Shown piece by piece: positions 46,993 through 58,689 of a stretch of DNA of 64,000 nt. The stretch is from Cristatella mucedo. Its lineage: Eukaryota; Bryozoa; Phylactolaemata; Cristatellidae. The stretch spans positions 2,463,715 through 2,527,714 of the forward strand of contig WPIO01000062.1 of assembly GCA_009760855.2 (NCBI GenBank), read 5' to 3'. A program made the position numbers and the translations under genes. A model generated the notes under the pieces. It had not been told where the DNA came from, searched no databases, and was given only the letters and a program-made list of their open reading frames with translations. How positions within the stretch are numbered: the stretch's first letter is position 1; the number at the start of each line of letters is the position of its first letter.

Positions 46993-47384
46993 CAGGGGTC
47001 GGCAAATTTTTCGGACTATTTCAGGAGGTCAAGAAGGCTCACCAGGCCAGAAGAAACCACGCGAACTCCCCAGGGCCGCCAGTAGGTAGCCTAGCCAGAC
47101 GAACAAACGGTCTCAACAGGGGCACAAATGCAAATAGGAATTATAGGGGTTTACATTTATCACCACCCCTCGTCAACCACTTCGGTTTCATACAAGTGCC
47201 TGATATCAGTTATAAAAATAAACACAGGCAATAGGCAACTTGACCTGCAACCAGCAGTAATGAATGGGAATAAAACAACTAATTTAGGTCCGGATCCAAT
47301 AATAAATAACTAGGGGCCGTTTGGCCGGACTGGAGTACTAGCAAGGCCATATCTGGCCCAAAGGCAGGAGTTTGCTGACCTCTG
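46993..47384. mobile_element. hAT-type MITE
   Basis: 392 bp with terminal inverted repeats CAGGGGTCGGCAAA and TTTGCTGACCTCTG, the typical hAT pattern. It is flanked by a perfect 8-bp duplication tgctatgc (46985-46992, 47385-47392), the size hAT transposases make. The related D1 copy at about 4676 has a single TGCTATGC and no insert. No transposase is encoded, so it is non-autonomous. Confidence 0.93.
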
Positions 47385-47439
47385 TGCTATGCCAATCAAC
47401 ACCATTCTCTTTAATTGCGTTCTGGCAAGAGGATTGGGT

Positions 47440-47560
47440 TCAATTTTTGCTATTAAGGTCAAGATGAATGTATTTGATGACCAAGGTCGTGGGCTCGAAC
47501 CTCGTGGGATATATGAAGCATCTGAATAAAGATTAAGTTCTCTTAGGGGGCTATACAAAT

Positions 47561-47562
<2 letters not shown>
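47440..47562 (+). mobile_element. SINE2, 5'-truncated copy
   Basis: GGTCGTGGGCTCGAACCTCG, then TGAATAAAGATTAAGTTCTC and GGGCTATACAAATT. Parallel to 4748-4862. Confidence 0.78.
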
Positions 47563-47596
<34 letters not shown>

Positions 47597-47652
47597 TGTT
47601 AAATCAGCTAGTATATATATATATATATATATATTTGTATAGGTATATATAT
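47563..47652. repeat. AT microsatellites around a SINE1 tail
   Basis: Two AT runs separated by GCTGTTAAATCAGCTAGTAT, the SINE1 3' tail motif. Confidence 0.88.
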
Positions 47653-48394
47653 AAAAAAATCATGCATCACTTGGGAAAGGGAAAGGAAAAACATTACCCT
47701 AAAAATGGCCTCGACCAGCCTATCTTGTGTAGCATATGCGTTCGATCTTACTACGATATACCATTAGGTGACCGTATCAACTTCACAGTCATGTCCGTCT
47801 ACTTTCAGCTATTAATTATTGCTAAATTTGGGCAAGCTTAGATATGAATACCATATCTACGTTGGTGCATGCATTTTTGGCATCCTATCTTGACAGTTGT
47901 AACTTACTATTCCCTGGTATTCAGGCTTGTGCAATAAGACAATCACAATAGTAGCAAACTCGCTTGTCTGACATGAACGCCCCCCCCAATTTCCAAATTA
48001 CGCTATTTCTTACAGCCAACCACTGGCTTCGTATCAAGAAGCATATTGACTTCATGTCACTTTACACATACCCGCTGCATATGTAAAGCGCCTGAATAGA
48101 GATTAAGTTCTCTAGGGGTGCTATACAAATGAATATTTTTTTATTTTATACAAGGTTACCTGCCGATACAGGCAATAGTTGGTTCATTTTCAGAAATGTG
48201 GGTATAATATTGGCCGAGTTCCTGTAAGTATTAATACAATCGCATCCTACACAGCAATAAATGCAGGTTCTGATGTCTTCTGTGAAGGTCGGTGCTCGAG
48301 ACAAATTCAGACAGCATGCGACTCAGCTCCACAGAAGTCGCTCGGCGTGTAAGCTAGTCCTGATGAGGGGACAAGTGCTACTCGGAAATAATAT
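47653..48394. other. Decayed LINE and SINE2 pieces
   Basis: 47880-47985 resembles the LINE block with TGTAACTTACTATTCCCTGG (plus strand). 48075-48135 is a SINE2 tail (AAAGCGCCTGAATAGAGATT). The rest is unrecognised. Confidence 0.55.
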
Positions 48395-48775
48395 TACTAC
48401 ATTTGTCTAGCACCCTCAAAAAACAGTCAATTTCTTGGAACTTTAAATTTGCTGTAATGGAAATTAGACGATATGGATCGCCATAACATTCGAAACATCA
48501 GTTGGTTACAAGCACAGTGTCAGCATAAACTTACAAAAGTACAATTAACAATGACCCATAAATGCTGCGAGGAACATAAGCGTTTATAGCTTCTTTTTAA
48601 ATTTCATCAAGTCAGGAGGTACCGTGACGTCAGTAAAGGAGTGACTTCCAGGCTTTGGGAGCATTAGAACTATAGGCGCGGTCTCCAAAGGATTTAACTG
48701 TGATTCAAGACGTTGTGACCGCCGAAACGGCATGCATTGACTCACGTAACCGCATCACCTTATTCGTCTTAATTC
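48395..48775 (-). mobile_element. CR1/L2-like LINE, 3' fragment
   Basis: Minus-strand copy of the same subfamily as 6646-6875, with AAAGTACAATTAACAATGAC, GGAGGTACCGTGACGTCAGT and GGTCTCCAAAGGATTTAACT. Only the 3' part is left. Confidence 0.82.
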
Positions 48776-48791
48776 CATGAAATTCCACTGC

Positions 48792-50787
48792 TGATAGTGT
48801 GGTAAGAGTGATAATACACTAGCATAGCAGAGACCACGTTTATTCAGGCCGATACCGGAAGCATTCGGCACGATTGACCTCCGGCAACCAGGAGTTACAT
48901 GGCAATGGGAAGAGCATCTGCATCTCTCAACATCCCCTTTTGTTATGAAAATACATAATCCCCTTGCATTGACAGAGCTCGACTAGGTCTCGTTGGTCGA
49001 GCTTGCTGTGATGTAGCTTGAGGCTTCGGTAGATGTGTAAAATCCTCTGCACCGAGTAACTCGGTCACATCTTCCCCATTCGCTGGCTGAGGGTGACGGT
49101 TATCGCTTCATGGCTCTCTGGCATTGCTCTACAGACTTAAGTCTATATCTCTGAGCTTGCTCTGCCATTCTTGGTTTGGGATAAAAATGTCGTATAATTT
49201 AATAGGTAGAACGTTCCGACCCGGTCCTGGATGATGTGTGACCTGTTGCCGTGGGTTGAAATATGACTGTACCTTCTCGAAGCTGTTCGTCAGCAGCAGT
49301 CCTCTTGTTGAGTATTGCTTGGCCGAGATTCAGTGCGCTCAGATCACGTGCTCTGGAGTCGTAGGGCCTTTTGACAACTGCCTGACGCCTAGCTGTCGAG
49401 GCTGCTCCCGTTGACGTCTCGCCATTGCTGGATGTAGGTGGCGGTCAACCGCTCGTTCGGCATAGTAGTACCTTGGGATGCACCGTAGAATTGGTATACC
49501 CTCTGGCAACACTCAGGTCTCAGAGTTCATTCATGTCAGTACTCTCTACTTGTGAAATAAACCTGAATGGCTCTAGTGCCAAGAAAACACATGTAAGGTC
49601 ATCGGGCACAACGATGAACGGCACGACAGTCGTGGTACCTACCTTCGTTGGGTTCGTCACGGCAAGGTCGGTTTCGTTCCAACCGCACATTCATCATTTG
49701 CAGCGTGTCTTCCTCTGGAACGGCATCACCACTTCCCTGCACACAGCGCAGTCTAACCCGGCACCACCGACTGAAATGTGGAGACCGCTGCACTTGTGGC
49801 AGCTGCGTCCTTGAGCAGGGCAATCTACTCGCGACGCTCTGTGTCTCCTACCACGATTTCGACATTCTAGCTTCATCGGTCACCGCGTAGCAGCGTTCAG
49901 GTGCTCCTCGGTTGCCGAATATCACGCAAAAACTGCTCCAGACCCTGCGGCTGTGCAGCAAACCATCTCAATTTGGCTGGTAGGGTTCTGAACGCACGGA
50001 GGCTGACCACTCATTTCATGCACCGTTTTACGAGTGGTTTAGAACAAGCGGCAAATATCAGTTGCCACCTGCAGCGTTATTGCAGATTCCCGTAAAAGCA
50101 GTTTTTGCAACAGGCGCTCTACACTGAAAACCAATTTGTCCGTGATCATACGATCCGGGTCATTAAAATTGCAGTTTCGCCTGCATGCGTAGCGGCGACA
50201 GAAACTTGTCAAAGGGTGCAGCGTAACGCATACACCAGAAATGGTAACTTTGCAGTACCTCACTTTCCCGCGGAGCGCAATACGCTTCAATATTTTCCTG
50301 AACCTTGCGCGGATCATAGCTGTAGGAATCCTTATCGTATGTAAACTGCTCCGATAGCTCCAATACAGCTGGCCGGCGCAGTGTAGAACGATAGCCGCGC
50401 GTGTGGCCGCTGGTTTATCCGCCACACCGATTTCGAGCATGTAATTCCCTAGTTGGCGTTTCCATTTTGCAAAAGCGCCCCGAGGTCTGGATCCAGTACA
50501 TCCAACTGAGTGATTAACCGAAAACTCCCGTCTGCCATGTGGTCTCGATCATTGTGTACCGGGACCGATGAACGTCCGTAGACCAGGAAAACCAACAAAA
50601 TGCTTGCCGTTTGGAGCGCGTTAGTCACTTACACTGTTGCCGCCATGTTGATAGTGCGGTAAGAGTGATAATACACGAGAATAGCAGACCACATTTATTC
50701 AGGCCCGGCCGGTGCCGGAAGCGGCTGGTACAATGGACCTCCCGCAACCAGGAGTTACATAGCAATGGGAGGGGCACTCTTTATTAA
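48792..50787 (-). mobile_element. Ty3/gypsy-like element, internally deleted
   Basis: Flanked by ~140-bp direct LTRs (48792-48932, 50649-50787) with AATAAA on the minus strand and a purine run AAAAGGGGA next to the 3' LTR. Read on the minus strand over several frames: gag (50440-49990; YDPRKVQENIEAYCAPRESE, LLQKLLLRESAITLQVATDI), a zinc-knuckle-like CPAQGRSCHKC (about 49800), a protease/RT-junction-like FIVVPDDLTC (49620), then directly an integrase C-terminal-like tail YDSRARDLSALNLGQ (about 49360). Most of the protease, the reverse transcriptase, RNase H and the integrase core are missing. No target duplication was found. Inactive. Confidence 0.8.
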
Positions 50788-51084
50788 CTTCTCTGAATTC
50801 TTTAGATTATACCACAATGGAAATATTTCTAGAACTCGTGGGATTCGTAAGAATTACAGCTTTGTGGTTGAAAATAATATAGGTAATCATACATTTGCAT
50901 GGCGCCCTCACATAACTGAATCTTTCTAGACACTTTACAGGTGCTCCAAAGAAAGCTTTACCAAAGATAGTTGGCAGCGTCCGCAAGCAGCAGGCAGGCG
51001 CAGTTTAAGAAGGTACATGCATACGAAGAATGATTCATAATGACCCGCCAAATGCTGTCATAGCTACTAACCTGTGCGAGATAA
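50788..51084 (-). mobile_element. CR1/L2-like LINE 3' tail, decayed
   Basis: 50876-51075: GGCGCCCTCACATAACTGAA, TCTAGACACTTTACAGGTGC and a ATGACCCGCCAAATGCTGTC block in reverse orientation. Confidence 0.7.
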
Positions 51085-51228
51085 TTATGCGAGCTGGTTT
51101 GGTCTAGCGGTTAAGGTGCTCGCCCCGACCAAGGTGTAACTGAGGTTGTGGGCTCGAGCCCCGAGGCATATGTGAAGCACCTGAATAGAGATTAAGTTCT
51201 CTTGGGGCGCTATATAAATGAATTATAT
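51085..51228 (+). mobile_element. SINE2, complete copy
   Basis: A box TGGTCTAGCGGTTAAGG, GCTCGCCCCGACCAAGGT, B box GGGCTCGAGCCCC, then AAGCACCTGAATAGAGATTA. Nearly identical to the copy at 31336, so this SINE was active relatively recently. Confidence 0.9.
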
Positions 51229-51244
51229 ATAGTTATATATATGC

Positions 51245-51700
51245 GTACCGAAAGCCGCTTTGGCATTAAATTCGCTATAAAAAAAATCTCAAGCGTAAGA
51301 CCCACTTGGTCTTTGTGGATGTGTGGCGTTACAGACGGAGCTAGAATCAGTTGAGTGCTGCGGCCAAAGGTGCCCATATCGTTGCCAGTTGTCTCCCCCA
51401 GCCGGGAATTACCGGTTAGCCGTGCTATCGTGTAATTTACTTGAGGGTGTGGAAATAATATCGAGTCACCTACGCAATTCACTGCAGTGTCAACAAGTGC
51501 AATATTTGTATACAAAATGCAGTGCAGTTGTCCCGCTGTCAAGACATAAGCCCTCAGAGGGCCGCCAACGTTAACACTATTTCAGGGTTAGGTCATTGGA
51601 CGCCCAGTTTACTTGAAAAAACCTACTATCACCCTACGCTTGGTATGTATTTACGATTACTAATCCTTGGTAATTTTTGCTCAGTCTAATCTGAAATTTA
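51245..51700 (+). repeat. Dispersed repeat D4, copy 2
   Basis: Aligned with 58690-59160 and in part 26693-26995: GCGTTACAGACGGAG, AGTTGTCTCCCCCAGCCGGG, AATTACCGGTTAGCC, TGTCAACAAGTGCAATATTT. Confidence 0.7.
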
Positions 51701-51964
51701 ACCCGCGTTAAATGCAGTACATGCGATTGTCATATTGCTAATGAAAGTATCACTGGATCAACAAGGTAGGTAGACCTGCAGGGGCTCGCGCGAGCGCTGG
51801 CGGCACGACGGAGATCGAGCCCCCCCCACGTGGTGGTAGCTCTGACGACGGCTCTGTTATAGACATGCGAACGCAGGCGTGCGAGCTTGCGTACAGATTT
51901 AGCGGTAGTCCTCCTGTAAGCCGGTCCGGAGAGCGAGAAGAAAAGAGAAAGTGAAAAAGAGAGC
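51701..51964. other. No recognised feature
   Basis: GC-richer piece with GAGAAAGTGAAAAAGAGAGC at its right end; no identification. Confidence 0.35.
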
Positions 51965-52330
51965 GAGGGGAGTTTACCAATACCTCGTACAAAGCTCAAA
52001 TCTTTTGGAGACCGTGCATTTAGTTCGTATGCTCCCAAAGCCTGGAACTCACTCACGACTTGCGTCAGAACATCCCCTGACTTGACCACATTTAAAACGA
52101 ACTTGAAACACCTATTTAGGACAGGATTTAGTGGGTCCCTGTGATTCGTCCTTCATGTGCTTATGCAGGCTGACCCTATGCATGTCACCCCTAACCATAT
52201 TATTCATGTTGTTTATCAAGCATGATATTACTCACCATTCAATGGCGTTTCCCTTTGCAGCAAATGTAAAGCGCCTAGAAAGAGATCGAGTTCTCCGAGG
52301 GAGCTTTATCAAGCGCATTATTATTATTTT
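51965..52330 (+). mobile_element. CR1/L2-like LINE, 3' fragment
   Basis: Starts inside the C-terminal domain (AAATCTTTTGGAGACCGTGC, TCCCAAAGCCTGGAACTCAC) and runs to CTAGAAAGAGATCGAGTTCT and the ATT run. Confidence 0.88.
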
Positions 52331-53240
52331 AGCGTGCGTACATAGGCAGACACATGGGCAAAAAGTAGGCAGCCGCAGGGCTAGCGGGTTACGCGACCCA
52401 GCGCGACCTCCATTAATCGAGCTCAGTGAGCTGATGCCGCCCGACTACAGTGCCTAACAGGCTAGTACTCAGTGTTCGCTGGCCGGGCGGATTGGTGTTA
52501 GACCGGCTGGGGTGGAACAACTTTGCACTTTTCGGCAGGGGGCACCTATGCATAATGAGCTTCCAATGTCGATGCCCTGCAGTGAGGTCAGGGGTTAAGT
52601 GCCCGCTCAACTCTGGCTTCAGGACTTTTGGTTCTGGAAAGACAGCTCGGGGCTCCAGTACGTTCGGCCGCCTTGGTCGGTTGTGCCGTATAAGCTGTTC
52701 TGTACACATGGTCATAAGACACACACCCGGTGAGCAAACCGTTGGTCCAGTAGAAATACACGTATTTTCACTTAGCAGTTACCAGAAATTTGCTACAATA
52801 GACATTTGCTATACTGCTGGGTGATGGGTCACTGCTGAAGATATAAAGCAGCCTTTTCAAGCACCTTTTTATTACCGTTGCTCCGATTAGCAAGATCATT
52901 GAGAGCATTTAGCTTAGGCCATCAAAAAATCACTCATCAAATTTTTTTTGATGGCCTGAGTGCCCCAGTTAAAATGTCTTATTTGTTCCCGTGTCTTTTG
53001 CCTGCATAATACCTGCACATAATTCAGTACATTTTATCAAGGGAGTACTGCCAACTGGTGGCACTGAGTGTCCCATGCACTTTTGCATGGCTGCATAAAT
53101 GTGATTCCTTGCCTGTCAATAACCCTTAGTTGTTGCTTCTTTCACTGAAAGCTGTAAAGCATCCGTATGGAGATGTGAATGTCCTAGAATGCTGTACGGG
53201 CGATCTATTCGCTAGTTGGACTGTTTTCTATCAAAAAACA
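52331..53240. repeat. D5 copy 2 and unrecognised flank
   Basis: 52450-52735 is the second D5 copy (TTCTGGAAAGACAGCTCGGG, TTCGGCCGCCTTGGTCG). 52740-53240 shows nothing except a short inverted repeat around GGCCATCAAAAAATCA and TTTTTTTTGATGGCC (52917-52956), able to form a hairpin. Confidence 0.6.
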
Positions 53241-53244
53241 ATGA

Positions 53245-53800
53245 TAATGATAAAAAACATTGATATAGCATCCTAAGAGAGTTTAGTCTCTTTCTAGGCA
53301 TTCACCAAATGCTGTAAGGGAAGCATTTCAATACGGTTCATGGTAAGATGCACAGTGTAAGCACTCGTGAGCACAAAAAGGACAATTCACGCGAACCCAG
53401 CAAAGCTGTTAGGTACCGATCTGTTTTTAGCTTCTTTTTAAATGTCAAGTCAAGAGGTGACGTGACATCAGTTGTGAGTGAGATGCAGGCCTTAGGAGCT
53501 TGCCAAAGGAAACATGGTCTCCGAAGGATTTCAGGCTTGACAAAGGCACAACTTAATATCTCGAGTAATGAGAGCGAGAGGTACAATACCTGGCCTGATT
53601 GGGAAGTAATTTAGATAGGTAGGCTGTAGCAATACAATGAAAGAACCTAAAAGTGAGTGATAGAACCTTGGAGTTGGTATGCTGCTTAATAGGGAAGCCA
53701 GAGCTGGTGATGAAAAGTGGTGTAATGCAGCAATAGGGAGGTTCTCATCAGACAAACCTAGCTACTCAGTTTTGGGCCAACTGTAAACTCCTTATTGCCA
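53245..53800 (-). mobile_element. CR1/L2-like LINE, decayed 3' fragment
   Basis: Minus-strand order: AGAGAGTTTAGTCTCTTTCT terminus, SREPSKAV-type tail, then FKKKLKTDRYLTALLGS and C-terminal blocks up to about 53800. Strongly diverged. Confidence 0.75.
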
Positions 53801-55125
53801 AAAGACCTATAAGCCCACACCGAGCCCATTCTTGGTCTTTCACACTATCTAGGGCCAGGGTCGGCCTGAACGGCCACTAGATCACTTCTGGCTTTGTTCA
53901 ATTAATGGCTATCTATACGTGTGTCCAACTGCTGACTCGTAATATAGGTGCTGTGAACGCACAAAAGAACTCCTGAATTTAGGCTGCAACTGCTTCTTCT
54001 TCATGGCCCAATCAACTCTAATCATTAGTCACAGGCTTTCAACACTGCTGCTTGGTGCAGTCATTGTGGGGCATTATATTTATATGCAGTCATGGTATCC
54101 TACTGATAACACTAGAATTCATTAAAATAAAACAAGACAGGTAACTCATAAATAGCTGATTTTGTCAGGACATTAGTATGTTAGTGTTGTGTACCAAAAA
54201 AAACTTAATTTTGATCGTGCTTCTTGCTGTAAGGCAGCTTCCTAAGGACTCAATGGTGGCTGTTTTCTGTTGTGGTAAATAGCAATGGGAGGAATTTCAT
54301 AGCGGGCATTTAGGAGAAGATGGCCCCCCTGTCCCGAGTTCTTGTTTCCTTGACGTAGGAGCAAGTCTGGCAAAGTGGTACTATTTGCATCATCTTCAGA
54401 ATCACTTCTTGATGAGGGGCACGTGAGCTTGCTGTGGGTAAATCCAAAAGAAGATGTGATAAGTCCGGTAACGAAGTCTGCCTCATTGTTAAGTCAAAGG
54501 CTAGTAATGTCACCTGGTAGGGCTGCATCATAAGGCATTTGTATGCTTATAAAAAATAGAGCTGTATAAAAAGTACAGCTAAATGCTATATGAAAAGTAC
54601 AGCTAAACTTATCGGACCAGTGTAGTTTTGCATACATCTTTAGGAAGTAAGTGACTGCACTCACTTTCCTAATCATATGCTTAGGCAGAGCTGTATTTTC
54701 TCCTACCTGGCACGATTCTTTTGATTGCTGCAGACTGTACTGCTGTCATGCATAGTATTGGTAGCATGCATGATTTAGGAATGCCTCTGATTTAGCCGAT
54801 TACCAAATGTTGTTAATGGCGTAACTCTCGTAATATTGAAAAAGAAAAGGAAGTAGTAACCCGAGCACAGATCCCATTCTTTTTATTTTCATGTGCTTTA
54901 CAGAGGTAGAAAGGCTCGAGCCGACAACACTGGCTGTTGTAAACGCCGACTACACAATACCAGGGTGGTCGCACACTATGCCTCAGACCATTTAGGTAGA
55001 CATGCGGTAATAGCTTCCCTTAGATGTAAAGAAAAAATATATGAGGATGACTACGAGATTATTAGTCCGATAATTTCTTCATTAATTACATTTTAATGCT
55101 GGCAATGCTATATAGGTCCTGAAAA
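53801..55125. other. Unrecognised; open minus-strand segment
   Basis: 54676-54260 has two overlapping minus-strand frames with moderate length (60 and 73 codons) but no domain I know. A duplicated TAAAAAGTACAGCTAAA block lies at 54570-54610. No gene is called. Confidence 0.35.
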
Positions 55126-55129
55126 TTGT

Positions 55130-55640
55130 TATTCTGTTTCTTGAGGTATAACTTCAAGGTGAGTTATTTGTTTGCAACTGTTACTTGGTAGACTTATCTT
55201 AGTAGCTTCTCTTAGGTGTTGTGCAAAAGACACAAGTTTATTATTGCAACACACTGTTCAATGATCGCATTTTGATGGTGGCCGTGCCGTCTAGACATTA
55301 AAAATGGGGATTCAGTTTTTCTTGGGAGATTGTTTACAGGATGGGAGTTATTAGCCTGAGGCCACAGTGCCTTCTCATTTCCAACCAGAACGTGGTGCCA
55401 GCACATCATATAACTGAGGAAATGAGAAGCTTCAGCTTCTGTCTGTCGTAGAATGCAGTACGTTGCATGCTGACACTGTACATCTTATCTCTAATCACAT
55501 TATGCTCGTTGACACTGCATTTTGCTACCAAACAAAGTGCCAAGAAAGATATTGAGTTCTCAGAGTGTACTTTACAAATGTATTATTATTTATTATTACG
55601 TGTTATGTAAATCTAGTCTTTCATTCTTATACTGTCACTG
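55130..55640 (+). repeat. Dispersed repeat D6, copy 2
   Basis: GGGGATTCAGTTTTTCTTGG, GAGATTGTTTACAGG, TTATTAGCCTGAGGCCA and the LINE-like end CAAGAAAGATATTGAGTTCT with ATT units at 55580. Confidence 0.75.
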
Positions 55641-55689
55641 GTATTTTAGTGACATTTTGAGGCTGCATCCAAATCTGCAAGATGGGAGA

Positions 55690-56190
55690 CTATGGATCGA
55701 ATTGTCATTTTAATTTGGAAAGGGATTCGGCCAGATTCATGAAATTGCTCTGCTGCACTGATTCACTTCGTTAACGACTGCAGATTTCTGGGAGTGTTGA
55801 TTTTGTCGGCAACAATAGAATCTTCAGAAATCCATTTATCCAGAAACTGTTGCTGAGGTTCCTGAATGCTGTCCAGTTGCTCTCAGCTAGCAGGGATGAC
55901 AATCTGCAAAAAAGAGTGCTGAATTTAGACCTAATGTTGCTTTCCTGAGACTATATCTGGGACCATCTTTTGTAGCTATTGACTTTTGCCAAGCAGGTAA
56001 CGTTGCAGATACGACTTTACTTAAGGCTGGCCGAATAGCCCTTCGCATGAACGGCAAATTGCACGACCGAACTAGACTCTGCTCAGCCGACCTGCCACCG
56101 TCGCACATCCACTTTGTCATCGTCACATTGGCTCTTCAGGTCTGAGGTGCTATCTGTCATCCCACCAACTTCCTGAAAGCCAGTAGTATG
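55690..56190 (-). repeat. Dispersed repeat D3, copy 2
   Basis: Longest D3 copy. Its minus strand has a 79-codon frame (56126-55887) containing RRAIRPALSKVVSATLPAWQ and YSLRKATLGLNSALF. The family is unknown; see findings. Confidence 0.68.
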
Positions 56191-56444
56191 CAAACTTAAG
56201 TATGAGAGGAATTGAGTCGCAAGAAACCGTGTCGCTATCAACCATATGTCAGCCAGGTGCACACTAGCTGCCAACTCTGAGCGACGTGAGCACTTGGTAT
56301 CTCAGCCTCGGCAAAGTCGAGCGGCAGGGTCATGAGGAAACAGGCGAAGGATGGCCTTGGTGGGCAAGGCACAAATAAACGGCCATCATGTGCTTAATAT
56401 TACGGAGCAGTGACGCCAGTGAGAGGGCATGTGCACACAGACGT

Positions 56445-56480
<36 letters not shown>

Positions 56481-56494
56481 GCCAAAAGATTGAA
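56191..56494. repeat. Unrecognised flank with CA microsatellite
   Basis: CA repeat at 56444-56478; the remainder has no identified feature. Confidence 0.85.
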
Positions 56495-57064
56495 ACTTAC
56501 TGCGAGTGGCATTGATATGACTAGATGGAGAGAAGCAGGTGATGCGACAGCATACCAGTGCTGCAAGGAGTTCAGATAGGTAGGCTAGTGCAAGCTAGTG
56601 AAACAACCTATAAGGCAAACAGAGGATTTTGAAATCGATTCCGTGCTTGATTGGGAGCTAACGAAGCTCAGGTAACTGCTTAAACGCGAAGCCAACCACC
56701 ACTTTTATTGTTATCGACTATTTATCACAGTTTAGCGTGATATGTCCAATATTTTACAGGGGACACCAGCACCACTTCATATAAGGGGAATGCTAAGAAA
56801 ATATTTATAAAATGTGTTCAACGCTCGAATATTTGTCTATGGTACCTTTCAAAAGACAAGCATGTTAGAAATGGGATCGGAAGTTCTGATGACTTTCCAA
56901 TAAAAAGAATAAATGATCATGGAAACCATGCTTAACGCGGATGTAAACCGGAAGACACATACCCACAGATAAAAAAGTTACCGATCTGTGCATTATGTTT
57001 GACTTATATCCCAACTTTTTAAACCTTGGTAGATCGAGATACAAGCGTGTGAAGCTTGTTGAGG
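56495..57064 (+). repeat. Dispersed repeat D7, copy 2
   Basis: Matches 37400-37930; its right end (AGCTTGTTGAGGTGCATATT) joins directly to the LINE at 57065. Confidence 0.65.
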
Positions 57065-57826
57065 TGCATATTTTCAGCTTCATAACATTGCTAAAATTCG
57101 GGCTTGTTTAGATAAAGATACCACGTCCAAGTTGGTCCATGCATTCGTAACATCTCGTCTCGACTTCTGTAACTCACTGCTTACTGGCCTACCAGCATGT
57201 GCGATCAGGCGATTGCAGCTGGTGCAAAACTCTGCAGCTAGGCTTGTCTGTCGTGAGCCGCGTAGTTGCCACATTACTCCACTTCTCGCCGACCTGCACT
57301 GGCTACCAGTCAAGCAACGGATTGACTTCAAGGTTTTGTCGCTCACTTTTAGGTCCCTTCATTCTATGGCTCCAGCCTATCTGTCAGATATACTACCCCA
57401 TCAGGCCAAGCATCGTACCACACGCTTTTCGGAATCCAACAGTCTAGAAATACCTCATACAAACCTTAAATCCTTTGGAGACCGTGCATTTAGTTCATAT
57501 GCTCTCAAAGCCTGGAACTGCTCCGACTTGCGTCAGAACATCCCCTGACCTGACCACATTTAAAAGGAACCTAAAAACACCTATTTAGGACAGCATTTAG
57601 TGGGTCCCTGTGATTCGTCCTTGATGTGCTTATGCGTGCTGATACTGTGCATGCTGCCACTAACCACATTTGCATGCTGACCCTGTGCATGTCACAGCTA
57701 ACCATATTATTCATTTTGTTTGTTTTTTAGCATGATTTTACTTACCATTCAATTGCATTTCCCTTTGCAGCAAATGTAAAGTGCCTAGAGAGAGATTAAG
57801 TTCTCTGAGGGCACTTTATCAAGTGA

Positions 57827-57859
<33 letters not shown>
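57065..57859 (+). mobile_element. CR1/L2-like LINE, well-preserved 3' fragment
   Basis: Starts TTTTCAGCTTCATAACATTG. The open frame 57132-57548 gives 138 residues with MVHAFVTSRLDFCNSLLTGL, LPACAIRRLQLVQNSAARLV and AFSSYALKAWN. A small deletion near 57520 shifts the frame. The 3' UTR and terminus AGAGAGAGATTAAGTTCTCT with a 35-bp ATT tract follow. It is very similar to 7182-7975. Confidence 0.92.
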
Positions 57860-58689
57860 GTGACGACTCCTCGGTGCAGATAAAGTTGCTAAGAACTCAC
57901 ACTGACTGCTTCTTCGAGCTTGTGTTCAGCCTCTGAGCGAAACTTTCAATGGTGGAGCAGGGGCTTTTTCATAGCACCAGCATCGTCATAGTGTTCCTCC
58001 ATCTGTTCGTCCTTGCTGCAAATGAAGGAGCAGCCGTAAATGCAAGGACCAACTTTGCAGGTGCATTCCCTATCCTGGTGTCTCAGTGCTAACAGGCCTA
58101 CTTCCCGGGCCACATCTGAATATAGCCCTGCCGCCCAAAAAAGGTCGACAGTTGAAAGCTTGAAACGTCACAATTGCACAGGTACATGCAAAAACACGTT
58201 TTATCACGTAGCTGTTCATACCAGGTTGATCCGTAGGGACAGTCATCATCGACTCCAGCAACTACATATACCTAACACTACAGTAAAAACTGTCCAACAA
58301 GCGGCCACTAAGCGAGCAGCTAAAATAATCTTCCCCTGTCAGACAGCTGTTACATCCAGAGTAAGCATAAAATAAGAAAAAAAAGGTGAGACGTAAAATT
58401 GCGTGCGAAGAACTGCTAACGAATTGCATACCAAGTTTTGAGTGGGTGTGACGCTGAGTGGGTTTTTCCAAGTTAACTGGAATACACTTACAAAAACAAT
58501 ACCTATCAGTTGCTTTGCAAGCCACCAGCCTATCTCGGGTTTAAAGGCTTGGCAGCCGGATGATTGTACAATACTTTTTTTAATAAATATTGCACGCGCG
58601 GACCAAAGGTACTTCAGTGACGTACGAACGTTTCGCGATCTTTTGCCCACCCCTTTTTGGATACTAACCCATGTGAGAAAATTATGCAC
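57860..58689. other. No recognised feature
   Basis: Several open frames up to 116 codons on both strands, none with a known domain. Confidence 0.4.

Larger units (their letters stand above)
45900..47460 (+). repeat. Dispersed repeat D1, copy 2, with two insertions
   Basis: Matches copy 1 (3630-4745) but is interrupted by LINE tail sequence (46400-46575) and by the hAT MITE at 46993-47384. It ends in the same SINE2 piece and AT tract as copy 1. Confidence 0.82.

Noticed and set aside
54260-54676. Minus-strand open segment with DSEDDANSTTLPDLLLRQGN
   Set aside because: Two frames, an in-frame stop, no known domain; not enough to call an exon.
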